NCBI GenBank assembly: GCA_023807065.1
Contig: JAJJLU010001037.1
Span: 1-11,321, forward strand
DNA: 11,321 bases
DNA from: Isotricha intestinalis
Lineage: Eukaryota; Ciliophora; Litostomatea; Vestibuliferida; Isotrichidae
Direction of reading: 5' to 3'
Shown in pieces: positions 7,501 through 11,321 of the stretch. The notes below the pieces were generated by a model. That model did not search any database. It was given only the letters and a program-made list of their open reading frames with translations, and was not told the DNA's origin. Made by a program: the position numbers and the translations under genes. Position 1 is the stretch's first letter. Every line of letters starts with the position of its first letter.

Positions 7501-8055
7501 ATATATTAAAAAGAATAAATAAATAAAAAAAAAACATCTTATAAATGAACAAAATAAATTAATTAAATTTATGATAAAGGAATTTCATCTTCTGATGTTA
7601 TTTGGGATTTTCAAAAATAAAATTTGTCTTTTTTTATTTATTTTTGAAATTCAAATTTGTAAAAAGAATAAATGAATTTAAAAAACTAAATTTAATATAA
7701 AAAATAATTGCATTAAATTTAATTGTTATAGAATTATAAGTTTCAATATTTTAATTATTAATACTTATAAATAATATAATTATAGAAAGTTTATTAAAAA
7801 TCAATTATTGAAATTGTATTTTTTGTATTGGATTATCATTAATAAACTTTTGAAAATAAAAATATTTTCCAATTGAATCATAAATATATCTCGTTAATAA
7901 ATATATAATCAAATAATATAATCTTTAAATTATATATTTATAAATAAAACCAAAAATAATTATTTATATGTTTATGATTTAAATTGAAGATACTATTTTA
8001 AAAATAAAAAAATTTGAATAATAAATAAACAAAGGAAAAAAAATTAAATTAAAAC
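7501..8055. other. AT-rich intergenic DNA between convergent genes
   Basis: The phospholipase-like gene (+) and the kinase gene (-) converge here, so both 3' ends and polyadenylation regions lie in these 555 bases. A short reading frame of 34 codons from ATG 7571 and a 17-codon coding-like stretch in another frame over about 7568-7620 (ISSSDVIWDFQK) are too short to support as genes. No RNA gene or repeat array is seen. Confidence 0.45.
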
Positions 8056-9282
8056 TTACATTATATTACATCCATCTTCTTTACTTTGATTTTTAATTTC
8101 TTCGTCTTCTTTATTTTTATTTTCTTTAATAATAATTTTTTTCCCATTAGTTGTATTACTCATATTTAAACTACTCATAAATTTAAAATTATTAGTGTTA
8201 ATTATTCCTATTTCATTAATATTATCATCAATATTATTATAATCTTCTTGAATAGTTTTTAATCTATCTTTAGCAAAATTTCCAAAATTTTCAAAAGCTT
8301 TTTCTTTTTCATTATTTTTTTTTTCAATTTTCTTAATAAAATTAGAATTATCTTTACAAACACTTTTAGATAAATCTTTAATAATAACTTTTTTATCACT
8401 CCAATCATAAATATAATCGAATTTAAATTCATTATCACTCATAACTTTTTTGAGCAAATTTTTTAAAAATTCATAATCAGGTTCTTCTTCAAATTTTAAA
8501 TTTCTACAATAATCAACAAATTGATAAAATTCATTAGGTAAACCAATACATAAATCTTTAGAATTAACGGATTTTTTTTTTTCTAAAATTTTTTTATATC
8601 TATCTTCTTTTTTATTAACTCTCAATCCTTGCCAAGGTAAACTACCTCTTAAAAAATAGATTAAAACATAACTTAAAGCTTCCATATCATCTCTTCTTCC
8701 TTGTTCTATTCCAGCTAAAGCATTAATAGATGCATATCTTGCTGTTCCAATTAATTTTTTATTTTCACTATATTTAATATGTTGAAGAGTTCTACTACTT
8801 CTATATTTTTTAGATAAACCAAAATCAATTAAATAAACTTTATAATTGTTAATATCTATTCCCATAATAAAATTATCTGGTTTAATATCTCTATGTAAAA
8901 TATGTTTATTATGAATATATTCCAAACGAGTTATCATTTGAATTCCTAACATACATACTGTTTTTAATGAAAATTTCGAACCTTTTTCTTCGAAAAGTGT
9001 TTCTAAAGATTTTCCTAATAATTCCATTACTAATACATTATAATCTCCTGAATAACCATATGATTTTATAAATGGTATTCCTTCTCCTTTTAAATAACAT
9101 AATATATATGCTTCTTGTTCTAATAAAGATTGATGTGTATTTCTATTTTCTAATTTTAAAGCAAATTTCTCCTTTGATATCATATTGTATGCTAAATATA
9201 TTTTTCCAAAAGAACCTTCTCCTAGTTTTTTGGATGGTTTATATTTATTGAAAAAAATTAAGTTTTCTATTTGTGGTCTCAT
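8056..9282 (-). CDS. CK1: Casein kinase 1 family protein kinase
   Basis: This 408-residue protein is a Ser/Thr kinase of the CK1 family, which usually prefers acidic or pre-phosphorylated substrates and acts in many pathways. The kinase domain spans about 14-285: GEGSFG (21-26) is the glycine loop and K43 in FALKLE the ATP-binding lysine. E57 is probably the helix-C partner. HRDIKPDNF (130-138) is the catalytic loop, DFGLSKKY (153-160) holds the metal-binding Asp, and GTARYASIN (179-187) replaces the APE motif as in all CK1 kinases. GIEQGRRDDMEAL (191-203) and RGSLPWQGL (212-220) are further family hallmarks. Where CK1 normally reads INTHLGIEQ this protein has INALAGIEQ, a small departure near the substrate groove. 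All catalytic residues are present, so it should be active. The tail after about 300 is polar, Asn/Lys-rich and low complexity. It ends in CNIM, which resembles a C-terminal prenylation (CaaX) box, although the second and third positions are only partly typical. Ciliates carry many CK1 paralogues, so orthology is not assigned. Confidence 0.95.
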   Translation of the reverse strand: MRPQIENLIFFNKYKPSKKLGEGSFGKIYLAYNMISKEKFALKLENRNTHQSLLEQEAYILCYLKGEGIPFIKSYGYSGDYNVLVMELLGKSLETLFEEKGSKFSLKTVCMLGIQMITRLEYIHNKHILHRDIKPDNFIMGIDINNYKVYLIDFGLSKKYRSSRTLQHIKYSENKKLIGTARYASINALAGIEQGRRDDMEALSYVLIYFLRGSLPWQGLRVNKKEDRYKKILEKKKSVNSKDLCIGLPNEFYQFVDYCRNLKFEEEPDYEFLKNLLKKVMSDNEFKFDYIYDWSDKKVIIKDLSKSVCKDNSNFIKKIEKKNNEKEKAFENFGNFAKDRLKTIQEDYNNIDDNINEIGIINTNNFKFMSSLNMSNTTNGKKIIIKENKNKEDEEIKNQSKEDGCNIM

Positions 9283-10340
9283 TTTAAAAATTTTTTTTTA
9301 TTTTGTAATACTTTATATTTTAATTTAATTAATTTTCGATGTATAAATTTTTTAAATATTTAATTTTTAAAAGAAAGTCTTAAAAACATTTTCCTTTTTC
9401 AATGAGTTCATCAATCAAAAAGTTTCAAAATTTGAAAAGATAATATTAGAATATTTAAGAGATATTTTTGAAAATCAATTTAGATTACTTCTGAAATTTT
9501 GTCGCTTTCATTAAATAATTATTAATTGATTGATAATCAAAATGAAATAATTGAAAAATATCTAAAAAAATTTAAAAATTTTGAATCATATTATCTTAAT
9601 TAAAGGTTAAAAATAATCTAATAATCAATAAAATAGGGTAAAACCCAGGAAACAAACTTTCTTATTCTTTAATACAATTTGGAGTTAATTTTAAATAACA
9701 ATTGTAAAAAATAAAATTGTTATTTCTATTTTAGAAATTTAATTTTTAAAACTAATGTTAGTAATGATAAAGATTATAAGATAATTTATATTTAAGATAT
9801 TTAAAATATAATAGTAAAACAAAAACAATATTGTTTTTATACAATAATCTTATTAACTCAATCAAAGATTACAACATTTATATTGATTTCATATTATTAT
9901 AGATGAGATAATAACCAAATTATATCTCTAATAATGGAATAATCATATCTATAAATGAAATTATCAAAAATTTTTGGATGATAAAAGGTCTATCTATCAT
10001 TAATTATTTATTCTTACTCTCTCATTTGTAGAATCATTACTCAAGATAAAACATTTATTATTGATAAGTTCTTTTTTATTAATTATATATTTAATATAAT
10101 GAATAATAACATAAAACTATGTCTTAACATTTCTTTTTATTTTCTATCATATAGATTTTTAGAAATTTTAAATTATTTTTTCTAAGAAAATTTACACGTT
10201 TATTAAATAAAAGTAAAACTATTATGAAATTTTTAGGTAATTATTCATTTTTTTTATTTTATTTATTATGAAAAAACCTAAACCCACATAATTTCATACA
10301 TAATAAATTTTAATCCCCCAAGTAGCATTATTGTGAAAAA

Positions 10341-10380
10341 AAAATTGAATTTTGGACAATAAAATTGAATTTTGGACAAA
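10341..10380. repeat. 20-base tandem duplication
   Basis: Two adjacent 20-base units, AAAATTGAATTTTGGACAAT and the same ending in AAA, match at 19 of 20 positions. The unit includes the less AT-rich core TTTTGGACAA and is not simple A/T slippage. There are only two copies. It sits in the long intergenic region about 660 bases upstream of the next start codon. It may be a recent local duplication; a regulatory role is not shown. Confidence 0.85.
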
Positions 10381-10965
10381 AGCAAAAAAATGAAAAAAAT
10401 TGTTTGAATCCATTTATAAAGATTTATCATTTGTTTATCCATCATCAAACAAATATTTAAATTATTTTTTCTTTTTATAGGTCTTATTAAGTAACATTAT
10501 TTCTAAATTAATATGATTTGAAAATATTACTTTCTTTCATTTCATTGTTTTATTACTATTATATTGGATTTGAAATAATTATAGGTGTTTTAATTTAATA
10601 TTCCAATCTAGAATTTTACATTATTTTGCATTATTTCAATTTATTTTTTGATATTATATTATAAATTTATATTAGTATTATAATAGTTAGAATAATTTAC
10701 TATAATATTTTTATTATTATATATAATTAATATTATTATTTCCTATATAATTAAATTTATGATTAAACCTTTTTTGAAATGTGGTATTTCATTAAATTTG
10801 AAATTTTTTTAATATTTATCTTTATATTAATTTTATAATTCTGTTTCTTTTATTTGATCTTAAAATTCTTTTTTGAATCTTTATTAATTAAAAAATAAAA
10901 TATTACTCTGTTTTCACTTAATTGATTTTATTAATTTGAGTTAAAAGAATTCTAAAATTTAAATG

Positions 10966-10986
10966 ATCATCCATTTAATCATCCAT
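10966..10986. repeat. ATCATCCAT direct repeat, two copies 12 bases apart
   Basis: ATCATCCAT occurs at 10966-10974 and again at 10978-10986, a period of 12 bases, ending 56 bases before the start codon at 11043. Its position in the presumed promoter makes a paired protein-binding site possible, but two copies of a short motif are weak evidence. Confidence 0.4.
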
Positions 10987-11042
10987 ATGTTTATGAAAAA
11001 AAATTAAGATTATTCAAAAAAAGAAATAATTTATTTATTATA

Positions 11043-11321
11043 ATGGAATTTAATTTTGACATTGAAAAAGCAATTGGGAATATTTCAGAAAATGGAATTG
11101 CGTTTTTAGATGGTAGAAATTATAAACAGTATAATCCTCAAACTTATTCAAATTTAAGATATCTTTTAGATACAATAGGCAATTTAAGTGCAACAGTAAA
11201 AAACATATTTATTTAATTTAATAGGCTCAAAAATTAAAACAAGTAATTACTACAGGTTCTAAATTTTTTGGTTCAGATCAAAGAATTTACTTGAAATGTA
11301 AAGGAAATCTATTTATTGGAT
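11043..11321 (+). CDS. Unidentified gene, 5' part, two exons (cut by window edge)
   Basis: Exon 1 (11043-11195) codes 51 residues beginning MEFNFDIEKAIGNIS. A GT...AG intron (11196-11224) then falls exactly between codons, and exon 2 (from 11225) stays open for 32 codons to the window end. Without splicing the frame hits a TAA inside the intron after a few residues. The spliced protein (at least 83 residues) continues AQKLKQVITTGSKFFG and RIYLKCKGNLFIG, which reads as natural protein. The apparent order helix, strand pair (GIAFLDG, NYKQYN), long helix (about 32-56) and beta strand (RIYLKCKG) would suit a small alpha/beta fold such as Roadblock/LC7 or profilin. No signature residue settles this, so the function is left open. 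The start has an A-rich context and is the first ATG after upstream stops. Confidence 0.6.
11196..11224 (+). other. 29-base spliceosomal intron
   Basis: The intron begins GTAAAA and ends TTTAATAG, with an internal TAATTT-like, almost pure A/T body. Removing it joins two open exons in phase 0, and retaining it brings a premature TAA. At 29 bases it is in the size class of the tiny introns known from Paramecium and some other ciliates. It is the only intron supported in the window, as the six complete genes are uninterrupted. Confidence 0.75.

Larger units (their letters stand above)
9283..11042. other. Long AT-rich region without an intact gene
   Basis: This 1.76 kb stretch is the longest gap in the window. 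It must contain the kinase promoter (left end) and the promoter of the gene at 11043 (right end). The best open segment is 9371-9511 on the + strand: 47 codons without a stop, with a coding-like stretch (FINQKVSKFEKIILEYLRDI) but no ATG at its head. At this base composition such a stretch can arise by chance, so it is not called a gene. A small GC-richer hairpin, GGGT-AAA-ACCC, lies at 9636-9646. A 20-base tandem duplication lies at 10341-10380. No tRNA or other RNA gene was recognised. Confidence 0.45.

Noticed and set aside
9636..9646. Small hairpin GGGT-AAA-ACCC as a possible RNA gene or terminator
   Set aside because: The stem has four pairs, there is no tRNA-like or other conserved structure around it, and no poly-T tract follows as for polymerase III.
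10312..10318. A lone AATCCCC inside the chromosome, identical to the telomere unit
   Set aside because: One heptamer with no tandem array around it. It may be chance and does not show an internal telomere or a breakage site.
1..11321. Search for CRISPR arrays, insertion sequences, phage or bacterial defence systems, or viral genes
   Set aside because: No repeat-spacer pattern, transposase, terminal inverted repeat or viral hallmark was found, and all recognisable genes are eukaryotic housekeeping types.

Overview
The window looks like one end of a macronuclear chromosome from a very AT-rich protist, most likely a ciliate. It opens with three head-to-tail copies of the heptamer AATCCCC, the C-rich strand of a telomere. 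The first gene starts only 166 bases inside that telomere. Intergenic DNA is extremely AT-rich, and the single intron that can be deduced is only 29 bases long. The six complete genes are all readable with the standard code and all end in TAA, with no in-frame TAA, TAG or TGA. This excludes heavy use of the Tetrahymena/Paramecium-type reassignment of TAA/TAG to Gln and points to a standard-code ciliate. Litostomes, such as the rumen ciliates, are my best inference, but this is not proven. The right edge is not a telomere: the sequence stops inside a gene, so this is a chromosome or contig fragment.

Layout, left to right: telomere (1-21); a Tctex-type dynein light chain (+); a 541-residue membrane protein with two membrane spans and a cysteine-containing ectodomain (+); about 1.5 kb without an intact gene, which reads like a frameshifted, stop-ridden + strand gene relic; clathrin light chain (-); a DHHC-family membrane protein whose catalytic motif is destroyed (+); a single-HKD phospholipase D/nuclease-family protein with a long Lys/Glu tail (+); a casein kinase 1 family protein kinase (-); about 1.76 kb of AT-rich DNA holding a 20-base tandem duplication but no intact gene; and the 5' part of an unidentified gene (+) split by the 29-base intron and cut by the window edge.

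The genes are individually transcribed eukaryotic units on both strands, with no sign of an operon or of a defence or mobile system. Several belong to membrane traffic or the cytoskeleton (dynein light chain, clathrin light chain, DHHC-like protein), but I see no evidence that this grouping is functional. The points most worth a second look are the heptameric telomere, the DHHC-family pseudoenzyme (KFHS in place of DHHC, with the last membrane span missing), the gene relic whose final segment is interrupted only by TGA, and the exclusive use of TAA stops.
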